Source: CAIMMJ01 sp037131955 | GTDB taxonomy: Bacteria; Bacteroidota; Bacteroidia; UBA4408 | Reading direction: 5' to 3' | Length of the DNA stretch: 38,854 nt | Assembly: GCA_037131955.1 (NCBI GenBank) | Contig: JBAXQC010000020.1 | Coordinates: 1-38,854 of the forward strand | Shown here: piece after piece, positions 8,419 to 15,925 of the stretch | Position numbering within the stretch: the first letter of the stretch is position 1 | Layout: each line of letters begins with the position of its first letter | Translations under genes and position numbers: made by a program | Notes under the pieces: generated by a model | The model's input: only the letters and a program-made list of their open reading frames with translations | What the model was told of the DNA's origin: nothing | Database searches by the model: none

Positions 8419-9039
8419 TCACTTAGAGGAAAAAGTATTTTCAAAAGGAACACGATTTAAAATTGAACGACCCAAAGTAATTTCGTCTGTATATTCCAGG
8501 TCTTCTCCAACCGCCATGCCACGGGCTATTGTACTTATTTTAATATTTACATCTTTTAATTTTCTATAAATGTAAAAATTTGTTGTATCTCCCTCAACAG
8601 TTGTAGCTAAGGCTAAAAGTATTTCTGTGGCTTCGTTTTTTGTAATTCTATCTACTAAATTTTCCAAATTTAAATCGTTTGGCCCAATTCCATCCATCGG
8701 AGAAATAAGCCCTCCCAAAACATGGTAAACACCTCTAAATTGATTGGTGCTTTCTACAGCAATTACATCTCTAAAATCTGCTACAATACAAATCAATTGA
8801 TGATTTCTTTGTTTGTTGTTGCATATTTCACATTCTTGTGCATCAGAAATATTGTTGCAACTTTTGCAATATCCAACGTTGGCTTTCATTTTTTGAAGTG
8901 AACTTAAAAAAGCGTTTACCTCATGTTCTTCTCTTTTTAAGAGATTTAATGTAAGACGCAATGCCGTTTTTTTTCCTATGCCGGGTAAACTTGCAAAAGC
9001 ATTTACAGCATCTTCTATTAATTTTGAGGGAAAATTCAT
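8419..9039 (-). CDS. recR: Recombination mediator RecR
   Basis: A 206-residue RecR, of standard length, which works with RecO (and RecF) to load RecA at gaps. The helix-hairpin-helix ASLPGIGKKTALRL covers residues 16-29. The zinc finger uses C58, C61, C70 and C73 (GYCKSCNN...CEICNN). The Toprim domain spans about 81-180: LICIVADFRDVIAVE, then HVLGGLISPMDGIGP and ILLALATTVEGDTTNFYI. The C-terminal IARGMAVGEDLEYTDEITL is the conserved tetramer-interface segment. It is the first gene of a leftward run with the glycosyltransferase fusion and dprA. Upstream, a good -7 box lies only four bases from the ATG. Confidence 0.97.
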   Translation of the reverse strand: MNFPSKLIEDAVNAFASLPGIGKKTALRLTLNLLKREEHEVNAFLSSLQKMKANVGYCKSCNNISDAQECEICNNKQRNHQLICIVADFRDVIAVESTNQFRGVYHVLGGLISPMDGIGPNDLNLENLVDRITKNEATEILLALATTVEGDTTNFYIYRKLKDVNIKISTIARGMAVGEDLEYTDEITLGRSILNRVPFENTFSSK

Positions 9040-9043
9040 TTTG

Positions 9044-9051
9044 CAAATTTA
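9044..9051 (-). promoter_or_regulatory. -7 promoter box of recR
   Basis: On the minus strand the sequence is TAAATTTG, a perfect TAnnTTTG, followed by CAAA and the ATG of recR. Transcription normally begins roughly 5-8 bases past this box, which would put the RNA start at or next to the start codon, so the message would be leaderless or nearly so. No clear -33 TTG. Confidence 0.5.
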
Positions 9052-9114
9052 GGATTGAATTTTTGAATTTTAATATTATTTAAAACTTCATTAAAATACC
9101 TCAGAAAAATGGTT

Positions 9115-9122
9115 TATTTTTG
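9115..9122 (+). promoter_or_regulatory. -7 promoter box of the MBL-rhodanese gene
   Basis: TATTTTTG is a perfect match to TAnnTTTG and ends 23 bases before the ATG at 9146. The -33 position 21 bases upstream reads TTA instead of TTG. With the recR box it makes a divergent promoter region within 106 bp. Confidence 0.5.
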
Positions 9123-9145
9123 TTAGATAAATTATCAAATTACAA

Positions 9146-10561
9146 ATGAAAGTAGAACAAATATATACTGGATGTTTGGCACAAGGTGCATATTACATTA
9201 CATCAAATGGCGAGGCAGCGATTATTGATCCATTAAGAGAAACAAAACCTTATTTAGATAGATTGGAGAAGGATGGAGTAAAATTAAAATATATTTTCGA
9301 AACTCATTTTCATGCAGACTTTGTTTCAGGACATATTGATTTATCTAAAAATACTGGTGCAAAAATTGTTTTTGGTCCAAATGCAGCTTGCGAATTTGAA
9401 GCAACAATCGCAACAGATAATCAAGAATTTAAAATTGGTGATGTAACAATTATAGCTCTTCACACACCGGGGCACACCATGGAAAGCACCACCTATTTAT
9501 TGAAAGATTCCATTGGAAAAGACTATGCAATTTTTAGCGGCGACACTTTGTTTTTAGGTGATGTAGGGAGACCTGATTTAGCTCAAAAAGCTGCAAACAT
9601 GACTCAAGAAGGACTTGCAGGATTATTGTTTGAAAGTTTAATGAATAAAATTATGCCTTTAGCAGACGATGTTATTGTATATCCTGCTCACGGTGCTGGA
9701 AGTGCTTGTGGAAAAAACATGATGAAAGAAACGGTGGATACACTAGGCAATCAGAAGAAAATGAATTATGCATTAAATCAACCCAACAAAGAAGCTTTCA
9801 TTAAAGAAGTCTTGGATGGTTTAACTCCTCCTCCTGCCTATTTTGGAATGAATGTGGCAATGAATAAAAAAGGATACGAAAGTTTTGAAAGTGTATTGAA
9901 TAATGGCATGAGAGCGTTATCTCCAAAAGAATTTGAAGTTGCGGCCGAATCTAGTGGTGCATTAATTTTAGACACCAGAAATCCAGAAGTTTTTGCAAAA
10001 AGTTTTATACCTCAGTCAATAAATATTGGACTCAATGGAGATTTTGCTCCTTGGGTTGGAGCTTTAATTGCAGATGTAAATCAACCTTTACTTTTAGTTA
10101 CAGAGTTAGGCAAGGAAGAAGAAGCAGTTACTCGTTTAGCCAGAGTTGGTTTCGACAATCAAGTTGGTCATTTAAAAGGTGGAATAAATGCTCGGATTAA
10201 AGCCGGTATGGAAGTAGATAAAGTAAACAGAATTTCTGCTGAACAATTTTCAAATGATGTAAAAATTGGAGATAGTAAAGTAGTGGATATCAGAAAAGAA
10301 TCTGAATACTCTTCAGAACACATTGATGAAGCATACAGCAAACCATTGGCATATATAAACGATTGGATCAAAGATGTAAATCCCAAAGAACATTTCTTTT
10401 TACATTGTGCGGGCGGATATAGAAGCATGATTGCAGCCAGCATATTACAGGCAAGAGGCTACAGAAACTTTTCGGAAGTGGAAGGTGGATTTAAAGCAAT
10501 TTCTCAAACAACACTACCAAAAACAAATTTTGTTTGTCAAAGCAAAATTTTAAAAGTTTAA
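9146..10561 (+). CDS. MBL-fold hydrolase with two rhodanese domains (persulfide dioxygenase-like)
   Basis: A 471-residue cytoplasmic protein. Residues 1-250 are an ETHE1-type metallo-beta-lactamase domain: THFHADFVSGH (53-63), LHTPGHTMES (from about 105), FSGDTLFLGDVGRPDL and YPAHGAGSACGK supply the iron/zinc ligands typical of glutathione-persulfide dioxygenases. A first rhodanese domain (about 255-350; LILDTRNPEVFAKSFIPQSINIG) has no active-site cysteine in its loop, and a second (about 365-465; VVDIRKESEYSSEHI) has the cysteine at 421 in LHCAGGYRS. This layout is common in Bacteroidota and is linked to sulfide/persulfide oxidation and sulfur transfer. The exact reaction here is inferred from family. 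It is followed by a symporter gene after 99 bp. Confidence 0.9.
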   Translation: MKVEQIYTGCLAQGAYYITSNGEAAIIDPLRETKPYLDRLEKDGVKLKYIFETHFHADFVSGHIDLSKNTGAKIVFGPNAACEFEATIATDNQEFKIGDVTIIALHTPGHTMESTTYLLKDSIGKDYAIFSGDTLFLGDVGRPDLAQKAANMTQEGLAGLLFESLMNKIMPLADDVIVYPAHGAGSACGKNMMKETVDTLGNQKKMNYALNQPNKEAFIKEVLDGLTPPPAYFGMNVAMNKKGYESFESVLNNGMRALSPKEFEVAAESSGALILDTRNPEVFAKSFIPQSINIGLNGDFAPWVGALIADVNQPLLLVTELGKEEEAVTRLARVGFDNQVGHLKGGINARIKAGMEVDKVNRISAEQFSNDVKIGDSKVVDIRKESEYSSEHIDEAYSKPLAYINDWIKDVNPKEHFFLHCAGGYRSMIAASILQARGYRNFSEVEGGFKAISQTTLPKTNFVCQSKILKV

Positions 10562-10631
10562 TAGTTGATATCAAATTGTAAATAAAAATCTGAATTTCTA
10601 AAAAAATCTATTGTTCTAATCGTTTTCTTTG

Positions 10632-10650
10632 CTAAGTAAATTTTACTTAG
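10632..10650. promoter_or_regulatory. 19-bp palindrome before the symporter gene
   Basis: Perfect 9-1-9 inverted repeat: CTAAGTAAA, a central T, TTTACTTAG. It ends 10 bases before the ATG of the symporter and is followed by AAAG and six T. It can be an operator for a dimeric repressor. Because of the T run it could instead be a hairpin that ends transcripts of the preceding gene, but the single-base centre makes a tight RNA loop unlikely without opening a pair. Confidence 0.5.
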
Positions 10651-10660
10651 AAAGTTTTTT

Positions 10661-12124
10661 ATGAACTCAATTTCTATCTTATTAGTTGTAGGAATCTATT
10701 CTCTTTTGCTTTTTGTTATTACTTGGTACACCGCCAGAAATGCTGGCAATTCTGGATTTTTCAAAGGAAATAATCAGTCGCCATGGTACATAATTGCTTA
10801 TGGTATGATTGGAGCCTCCTTATCTGGAGTTACGTTTATGAGTGTGCCTGGTTGGGTGGGCACAACGCAATTTTCTTACATGATGGTTGTGTTTGGTTAT
10901 TTGGCAGGGTATACTGTAATTGCAACAGTTTTATTACCGCTTTATTACCGTTTAAATTTAACATCAATTTATACATTTTTAGAACAACGATTTGGGTTTT
11001 GGAGTTATAAAACTGGAGCATTTTATTTTATATTGAGCCGAACAATTGGAGCATCCTTCAGAATGTTTTTGGTGGTAACTGTGCTACAAACTTTTGTTTT
11101 TGATAGCCTTGGCGTTCCATTTTGGATAACGGTTTTAATATTTGTTTGTTTAATCTTGTTATATACTTACGAAGGAGGAATTAAAACAATTATTTGGACA
11201 GATACATTGCAAACTACTTTCATGTTGCTTTCAGTTATCATATCTGTTTTTCTAATAAAAAGTCAATTGAACATGAGTTTTTCATCTTTGATTGATAGAG
11301 TTTCTGAGTCGGGATTTTTAAAAATGATTAACACAGATATAAATAGTAAACAATTTTGGGTAAAGCAGTTTTTTAGTGGCATGTTTATCTCTATTGTAAT
11401 GACTGGACTTGATCAGGAAATGATGCAAAAAAATTTAAGTTGCAAAAATTTAAAAGATGCTCAGAAGAATATGTTCAGTTTTAGTTTTGTGTTGGTTTTT
11501 GTAAATCTTTTGTTTTTGTTTTTAGGGGCATTACTTTACGTTTATTCCAAAGAGATAAATATTCCTATTCCTGCAAGAACAGATGAATTATTTCCTTCAA
11601 TTGCGATTGAACATTTAGGAACTTTTGCAGGTTTTATTTTTATTATAGGATTAATTTCTGCTGCTTATCCAAGTGCAGATGGTGCATTAACTTCTCTTAC
11701 CACATCGGTTTGTATTGACTTTTTGGGCTTTCAAAGCAATTCAAAACTTACAGAAGCTCAAAAGAAAAAAACAAGAGTGTGGGTTCATATTTCCTTTGCT
11801 TTTGTATTGCTTTTGGTAATAATTATTTTTAGGGCAATAAATGATCAGGCTGTTGTTTCAAAGTTGTTTACGGTAGCTGGTTATACTTATGGACCTCTAT
11901 TGGGTTTATATTCTTTTGGATTGTTTTCAAAAAGAAAGCCAATCGACAAATTCGTTCCACTTGTCTGCCTTCTTTCACCCATTATTTGTTACATATTAAA
12001 CGTAAACAGTAAAGAATGGTTAGGCGGTTATGAGTTTGGATTTGAGCTATTAATTTTAAATGGAATAATAACGTTTATAGGGTTGTGGTTGTTGTCGTTA
12101 AAAACAATTGTAAAAAATAGTTAG
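10661..12124 (+). CDS. Sodium:solute symporter (SSS/SLC5 family)
   Basis: A 487-residue inner-membrane transporter with about 13 hydrophobic segments. Family signatures include the N-terminal WYTARNAGNSGFFKGNNQSPWYIIAYGMIGASLSG segment (shown here only in outline; key part GMIGASLSGVTF), the long glycine/tyrosine-rich third to fifth helices, GLDQEMMQKNLSCKNLKDAQK in the middle loop (QEMMQRxLSxKxxxxAxK type) and SAAYPSADGALTSLTTS, where the Ser/Thr residues of the Na2 site lie. The solute cannot be assigned; the middle-loop motif is shared by Bacteroidota members without tested substrates. It starts 99 bp after the MBL-rhodanese gene and 10 bp after a palindrome. It is convergent with the UMF1 transporter (2 bp between stops). 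Confidence 0.88.
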   Translation: MNSISILLVVGIYSLLLFVITWYTARNAGNSGFFKGNNQSPWYIIAYGMIGASLSGVTFMSVPGWVGTTQFSYMMVVFGYLAGYTVIATVLLPLYYRLNLTSIYTFLEQRFGFWSYKTGAFYFILSRTIGASFRMFLVVTVLQTFVFDSLGVPFWITVLIFVCLILLYTYEGGIKTIIWTDTLQTTFMLLSVIISVFLIKSQLNMSFSSLIDRVSESGFLKMINTDINSKQFWVKQFFSGMFISIVMTGLDQEMMQKNLSCKNLKDAQKNMFSFSFVLVFVNLLFLFLGALLYVYSKEINIPIPARTDELFPSIAIEHLGTFAGFIFIIGLISAAYPSADGALTSLTTSVCIDFLGFQSNSKLTEAQKKKTRVWVHISFAFVLLLVIIIFRAINDQAVVSKLFTVAGYTYGPLLGLYSFGLFSKRKPIDKFVPLVCLLSPIICYILNVNSKEWLGGYEFGFELLILNGIITFIGLWLLSLKTIVKNS

Positions 12125-12126
12125 CT

Positions 12127-13431
12127 TCACTTTTCTTTAGGCACTTTAATTAACATAAATAAGCCCACAGCAAAAAAAATAATTAATGCTAAAATTGGAG
12201 TTCTCATAGTAGCACTAACTTGAGTTATTATTCCAAATGTTAGCATTCCAAATACAATACTTAATTTTTCGCAAACATCATAAAAACTAAAATAGGAGGC
12301 GTGGTCTTTTGTTTCTGGCAATAGTTTAGAATATGTAGAGCGTGAAAGAGATTGAATTCCTCCCATAACCAAACCAACAAATCCTGCCACAACGTAAAAA
12401 TGAGCAGGAGTAAAAACCCAAAAATACGTTCCCAAACAAATAAAAATCCAAATAATTGTAGTAATGATAAGAGTAGGGATATTCCCCAGTTTTTTTGATA
12501 AATAAGAAAACAAATAGGCTCCAGCCAATGCCACAAATTGAATGATTAGAATGGTCGTAATTAGTTGTCCTGATTCCATTTTAATTTCGTCGGAACCAAA
12601 ATGATTGGCTACAAGCATCACTGTTTGAACTCCCATGCTATATGCAAAAAAGGCAGGTAAAAAAGTAAGGAGTCTTTTGTCGTTTTTCAACTCAAAAAAA
12701 ACTTTTTTTATTTCTCTATAACCTCTAAAAATTGAACCACCACTTAGTTTATCTTTTTGAACTTGAGATTTCCCATTTGGTAAAAAATAAAAAGGAATTT
12801 GTGCAAATCCAAACCACCAAAGTCCAACTAATACAAATGCATACCTCATCATCATCATTTTTTCTGCACCTGTTTCTCTTGTCATTATTAGAGCAAGAGA
12901 TGCTATTAATAAAATAGAGCTTCCCCAATAACCCATGGCAAATCCTTTTGCACTAACTTTATCTTGCATATCAGGTGGAGCAATTTCCGGTAGATAGGCA
13001 TTGTAAAATACCATACTTCCACTAAAACCAATGCAAGCAAAAATTGCCATTAAAATTCCAAATACAATATTTGAATTGTCAAAAAAATAAAGAGCAGAAC
13101 AAGCACTAGCACCCATGTAACAGAAAAATTTCATAAAAGATTTTTTGTTTCCACTATAGTCTGCAATTCCCGATAACAAAGGAATTACTGCAGCTACCAA
13201 GAGAAACGAAAATGCCAAAGCAAAATCATACAATGCTGTGTTTTTTAAAGTAAATCCAAAAAAATCAATTGTATTCTTTATAATGTTTCCATTTGCGTCT
13301 TTTTCTGAGGTAACTATATTGTAATAAATAGGAAAGATAGTTGCCGTGATTACTAAATTATAAACGGAGTTGGCTAAATCATAAGTTGCCCAAGCATTTA
13401 TTATTTTTTTTTGTGAAATAACTTTTTCCAT
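12127..13431 (-). CDS. UMF1 family MFS transporter (Atg22-like)
   Basis: A 434-residue inner-membrane protein with about 12 membrane segments. It begins with KKIINAWATYDLANSVYNLVI, the diagnostic N-terminus of the UMF1/Atg22-like group of the major facilitator superfamily, followed by the family's IPLLSGIADYSGNKKSFMKFF loop (A-motif-like) and GGIQSLSRSTYSKLLPE late in the protein (GGxQALSRSxFxxLxP type). Yeast Atg22 exports amino acids from the vacuole; the bacterial substrate is unknown. Two bases separate it from hemE upstream on the same strand, so both are almost surely on one transcript. That pairing may only reflect shared housekeeping expression. Confidence 0.88.
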   Translation of the reverse strand: MEKVISQKKIINAWATYDLANSVYNLVITATIFPIYYNIVTSEKDANGNIIKNTIDFFGFTLKNTALYDFALAFSFLLVAAVIPLLSGIADYSGNKKSFMKFFCYMGASACSALYFFDNSNIVFGILMAIFACIGFSGSMVFYNAYLPEIAPPDMQDKVSAKGFAMGYWGSSILLIASLALIMTRETGAEKMMMMRYAFVLVGLWWFGFAQIPFYFLPNGKSQVQKDKLSGGSIFRGYREIKKVFFELKNDKRLLTFLPAFFAYSMGVQTVMLVANHFGSDEIKMESGQLITTILIIQFVALAGAYLFSYLSKKLGNIPTLIITTIIWIFICLGTYFWVFTPAHFYVVAGFVGLVMGGIQSLSRSTYSKLLPETKDHASYFSFYDVCEKLSIVFGMLTFGIITQVSATMRTPILALIIFFAVGLFMLIKVPKEK

Positions 13432-13433
13432 TT

Positions 13434-14474
13434 TTAATAGGTGTGTTTATAATTTTTTATTGTTTCAATAAACAATTTTGCTTTTTCTTTTTCTACGTCA
13501 GGATAAATGCCGTGTCCTAAGTTAGCTATATGTCCTTTAGAACCAAATTCTCTCAACATTTTTTCCGTTTCAGCAACAATTGTTTTGTCATCAGAATATA
13601 AAATACAAGGATCTAAATTCCCTTGCAATGTTTTATTCTTCCCTATTAATGCTTTAGATTCTTTAATATCCATATTCCAATCTAAACCAATTACATCACA
13701 AGATAAATTACTCATACTCTCTCTTGCAAAGAAGGCTCCTTTGGCAAATACAGTTATTGGAACTTCAGGAAACTCTTCTTTTATTGCACGACAAATTTTT
13801 TGAATATAAAATAGTGCAAATACCTCGTAGTGCTGAGGGCTTAAAATTCCTGCCCACGAATCAAACAATTGAACCATATCAGCTCCAGCTTTTATTTGAT
13901 CTTTTAAGTAGTTTATTGTGCTAAGTGTTATCAATTCTAATAATTGATGTGCCTCATGTGTTTGAGTAAACATCCATTTTTTTGCTTTAGAAAATGTTTT
14001 TGAACCGGAACCTTCAACCATATATGCCAATATTGTAAATGGTGCACCGGCAAATCCAATCAATGGAACCCTATTATTCAACTCTTTTTTTGTGAGTTTT
14101 ATTGCATCTATCACATATTGATAATCTTGCAAATGAGCAATATGTATGGAGTTTATATCATCTTTAGTTTGAATTGTTTTTTCGAACCAAGGACCTTTGC
14201 TTTCAATCATTTTGTAAGGCAAACCCATAGCTTCAGGAATTACCAAAATATCAGAAAAAATTATTGCCGCATCAACACCTAAAATATCTACAGGTTGTAT
14301 AGTTACTTCGCAGGCAAATTCTGGAGTTTTTACTAAAGAAATAAAATCACCCATTTTAGCTCTAACTGCTCGGTATTCTGGCAATATTCTTCCTGCTTGC
14401 CTCATCATCCAAACAGGAGTTCGTTCTACTAGTTGATTGTTTGCAGCTCTTAATATTAAATCGTTTTTTAGCAT
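13434..14474 (-). CDS. hemE: Uroporphyrinogen decarboxylase
   Basis: HemE decarboxylates the four acetate side chains of uroporphyrinogen III to give coproporphyrinogen III in heme synthesis. The 346-residue protein shows TPVWMMRQAGRILPEYR (19-35, substrate-binding arginines), IFSDILVIPEAMG (catalytic Asp region), YMVEGSGSKTF, MVQLFDSWAGILSP, VFAKGAFF and LQGNLDPCILY. The open frame continues upstream to 14588, but the added 38 residues have no match to the family and would overlap the neighbouring ATPase; the ATG at 14472-14474 (MLKNDLILRAA) gives normal length and has a -7 box 17 bases before it. It is probably co-transcribed with the UMF1 transporter (2-bp gap). Confidence 0.96.
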   Translation of the reverse strand: MLKNDLILRAANNQLVERTPVWMMRQAGRILPEYRAVRAKMGDFISLVKTPEFACEVTIQPVDILGVDAAIIFSDILVIPEAMGLPYKMIESKGPWFEKTIQTKDDINSIHIAHLQDYQYVIDAIKLTKKELNNRVPLIGFAGAPFTILAYMVEGSGSKTFSKAKKWMFTQTHEAHQLLELITLSTINYLKDQIKAGADMVQLFDSWAGILSPQHYEVFALFYIQKICRAIKEEFPEVPITVFAKGAFFARESMSNLSCDVIGLDWNMDIKESKALIGKNKTLQGNLDPCILYSDDKTIVAETEKMLREFGSKGHIANLGHGIYPDVEKEKAKLFIETIKNYKHTY

Positions 14475-14491
14475 TAAATAAAATATTTTTT

Positions 14492-14499
14492 CAAAGTTA
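14492..14499 (-). promoter_or_regulatory. -7 promoter box of hemE
   Basis: Minus-strand TAACTTTG, a full TAnnTTTG match, lies in the 43-bp gap between the ATPase stop and the hemE ATG. It implies that hemE is transcribed independently of the ATPase gene, and it supports the ATG at 14474. No TTG at the right -33 spacing. Confidence 0.45.
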
Positions 14500-14517
14500 T
14501 TATTTTCTATCTCAGCT

Positions 14518-15672
14518 TTAAATATCAACACACATTTTCCATGATAATAACTCAAAATCAAAAGGGAGGGTTTGAGAAGTGTCTCCACTGTTTATCAAAA
14601 TTCCACCATCTTCTCTGAAAACTTTGTTAAACCACCTCAGATTTTTTGTAGAATCGGTATTTACTTTTTTTGCACTTTTAATTTCTATAGGAATCAATTT
14701 TTCTTCTTTCTCTAATATTAAATCTACTTCATTTCCGGCACTGTCTCTAAAAAAATACATCTCGCCGTTTTGCTCTTTGTTAGTTCTGTTTTTTTTAATT
14801 TCCGATACAATAAAGTTCTCGAAAATTGCCCCGTAATATTTACTTTTTTTTAAAGCAGAAATAGAATGAATGTTTAATAAAAAACAAAGTAGTCCTGTAT
14901 CATAAAAATAAATTTTTGGAGACTTAATTACCCTTTTATTAAAATTTTGATGAAAAGGAATTAATGAGTAGGCAATGTAGCTGCTTTGCAATATGCCCAA
15001 CCAAGAATTAATGGTTTTATTGTCAACACCAACTTCGTTTGCAAGTGTATTTACATTTAATAATTGTGCGGCTCTCCCTGCAACAAGTTTTATAAATTTA
15101 TTAAATAAAAATGTGTTTCCAATATTCTTTATTAATCTTACATCCCTTTCCACATAAGTCATTAAATAGTTGCTTAACCACCTTTGGGCTGTGGTTTTTT
15201 TTGTTACAATGGAAGGATAAAATCCATTTAAAATAGATTCTTCCAAACTTCTGTTTTTATATTTGGTCCTTTTTAATTCATTTAAACTAAATGGAAGAAG
15301 CTCAATATATCCTACACGTCCTGCCAATGATTGAGATATATTTTGTTGCATCAAAAAGTTGTTACTTCCAGTAAGAACAAATTGGTTATTTTTATTTTTA
15401 CTGTCAACAATTCCTTGTAAGTAATTAAATAATGTTGGCACACGTTGTACCTCATCTAATATTGCTCCATTTTTAAATTGATTTAAAAATTTACGTTCGT
15501 TACTTTTTGCTATTGTAGCAATGTCTGGATCTTCTAAGGTAACATATGGTTTGTTCTTAAATACTTGTTTACACAAAGTTGTTTTCCCTGATTGCCTTGG
15601 CCCAGTTACACAAATTACTTTAAAATCGTTTGCTGTTTCTTTTGTTTCTTTTAATATGGATCTTGAAATCAT
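14518..15672 (-). CDS. AAA ATPase with DUF4143 domain
   Basis: A 384-residue protein of the AAA_14/DUF4143 group. Residues about 20-150 are the ATPase: Walker A TGPRQSGKTTL (24-34), Walker B AILDEVQRVP and sensor-like FVLTGSNNFLMQQ. Residues about 200-355 match DUF4143: a winged-helix-like stretch (LLNVNTLANEVGVDNKTINSWLGIL, key part NEVGVDNKTI), YFYDTGLLCFLL, then FENFIVSEIKKNR and a PD-(D/E)XK-like core with EVDLILEKEEKLIPIEIKSAKK, where D, E and K fall in the order of that nuclease fold. These genes are common, variable in number and functionally undefined in Bacteroidota. Three 34-bp palindromes lie upstream, the first ending 11 bases from the ATG. No partner gene is adjacent. Confidence 0.9.
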   Translation of the reverse strand: MISRSILKETKETANDFKVICVTGPRQSGKTTLCKQVFKNKPYVTLEDPDIATIAKSNERKFLNQFKNGAILDEVQRVPTLFNYLQGIVDSKNKNNQFVLTGSNNFLMQQNISQSLAGRVGYIELLPFSLNELKRTKYKNRSLEESILNGFYPSIVTKKTTAQRWLSNYLMTYVERDVRLIKNIGNTFLFNKFIKLVAGRAAQLLNVNTLANEVGVDNKTINSWLGILQSSYIAYSLIPFHQNFNKRVIKSPKIYFYDTGLLCFLLNIHSISALKKSKYYGAIFENFIVSEIKKNRTNKEQNGEMYFFRDSAGNEVDLILEKEEKLIPIEIKSAKKVNTDSTKNLRWFNKVFREDGGILINSGDTSQTLPFDFELLSWKMCVDI

Positions 15673-15683
15673 AAATTATTAAT

Positions 15684-15717
15684 ACTCCAAATTTGCATAT
15701 TTATGTATTTTTGGAAT
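15684..15717. repeat. 34-bp palindrome, copy 1
   Basis: Imperfect copy of the element at 15806-15839. Its left arm is ACTCCAAATTTGCA and its right arm TGTATTTTTGGAAT, with a six-base centre TATTTA. It ends 11 bases upstream of the ATPase start codon (minus strand) and lies just downstream of that gene's best -7 box, so it would form the 5' end of the transcript or an operator at the RNA start. Confidence 0.8.
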
Positions 15718-15724
15718 TGAGTTA

Positions 15725-15732
15725 CAAATATA
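15725..15732 (-). promoter_or_regulatory. -7 promoter box of the DUF4143 ATPase gene
   Basis: Minus-strand TATATTTG matches TAnnTTTG exactly. A TTG lies 23 bases upstream, slightly beyond the usual 19-21. Transcription would start near 15718, right at the edge of palindrome copy 1. The corresponding positions in the two other repeat units read GATATTTA and lack the final G. Confidence 0.5.
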
Positions 15733-15776
15733 AAATTTATTTTATATTAAAATTTCAAATTGCATTTATTTAAAAT

Positions 15777-15863
15777 ATTGAAAACCAGTTAATAAATATC
15801 ATGTAACTCCAAAAATACATTTTATTGTATTTTTGGAGTAGTGATAAATATCAGAGTAATATT
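15777..15863. repeat. Extended direct repeat unit around palindrome 2
   Basis: About 87 bp that align with 15926-16011: both begin ATTGAAAA-CAG, hold a 34-bp palindrome in the middle and end TAAATATCAGA...AATATT. The copies differ by scattered substitutions and small indels, so the duplication is not recent. Copy 1 shows only partial similarity to this flank. Confidence 0.65.
15806..15839. repeat. 34-bp palindrome, copy 2 (perfect)
   Basis: Perfect inverted repeat: left arm ACTCCAAAAATACA, centre TTTTAT, right arm TGTATTTTTGGAGT (14-6-14). Each arm read outward contains TATTTTTG, a perfect Bacteroidota -7 box, once per strand. It lies 88 bp from copy 1 and 115 bp from copy 3. Confidence 0.85.
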
Positions 15864-15925
15864 TTTTAGAATTTAAAATTTAGAATTTATGTTATACTAT
15901 AAGATTAAATAACATTTTTTAAAGC

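Noticed and set aside
9146..12124. Joint function of the MBL-rhodanese protein and the symporter, for example sulfur-compound import and oxidation.
   Set aside because: A 99-bp gap with a palindrome separates them, and the symporter substrate cannot be read from sequence.
14475..14588. N-terminal extension of hemE reaching into the ATPase gene.
   Set aside because: The extra 38 residues are the ATPase C-terminus read in another frame; the family start fits the ATG at 14474 and a promoter box lies in between.
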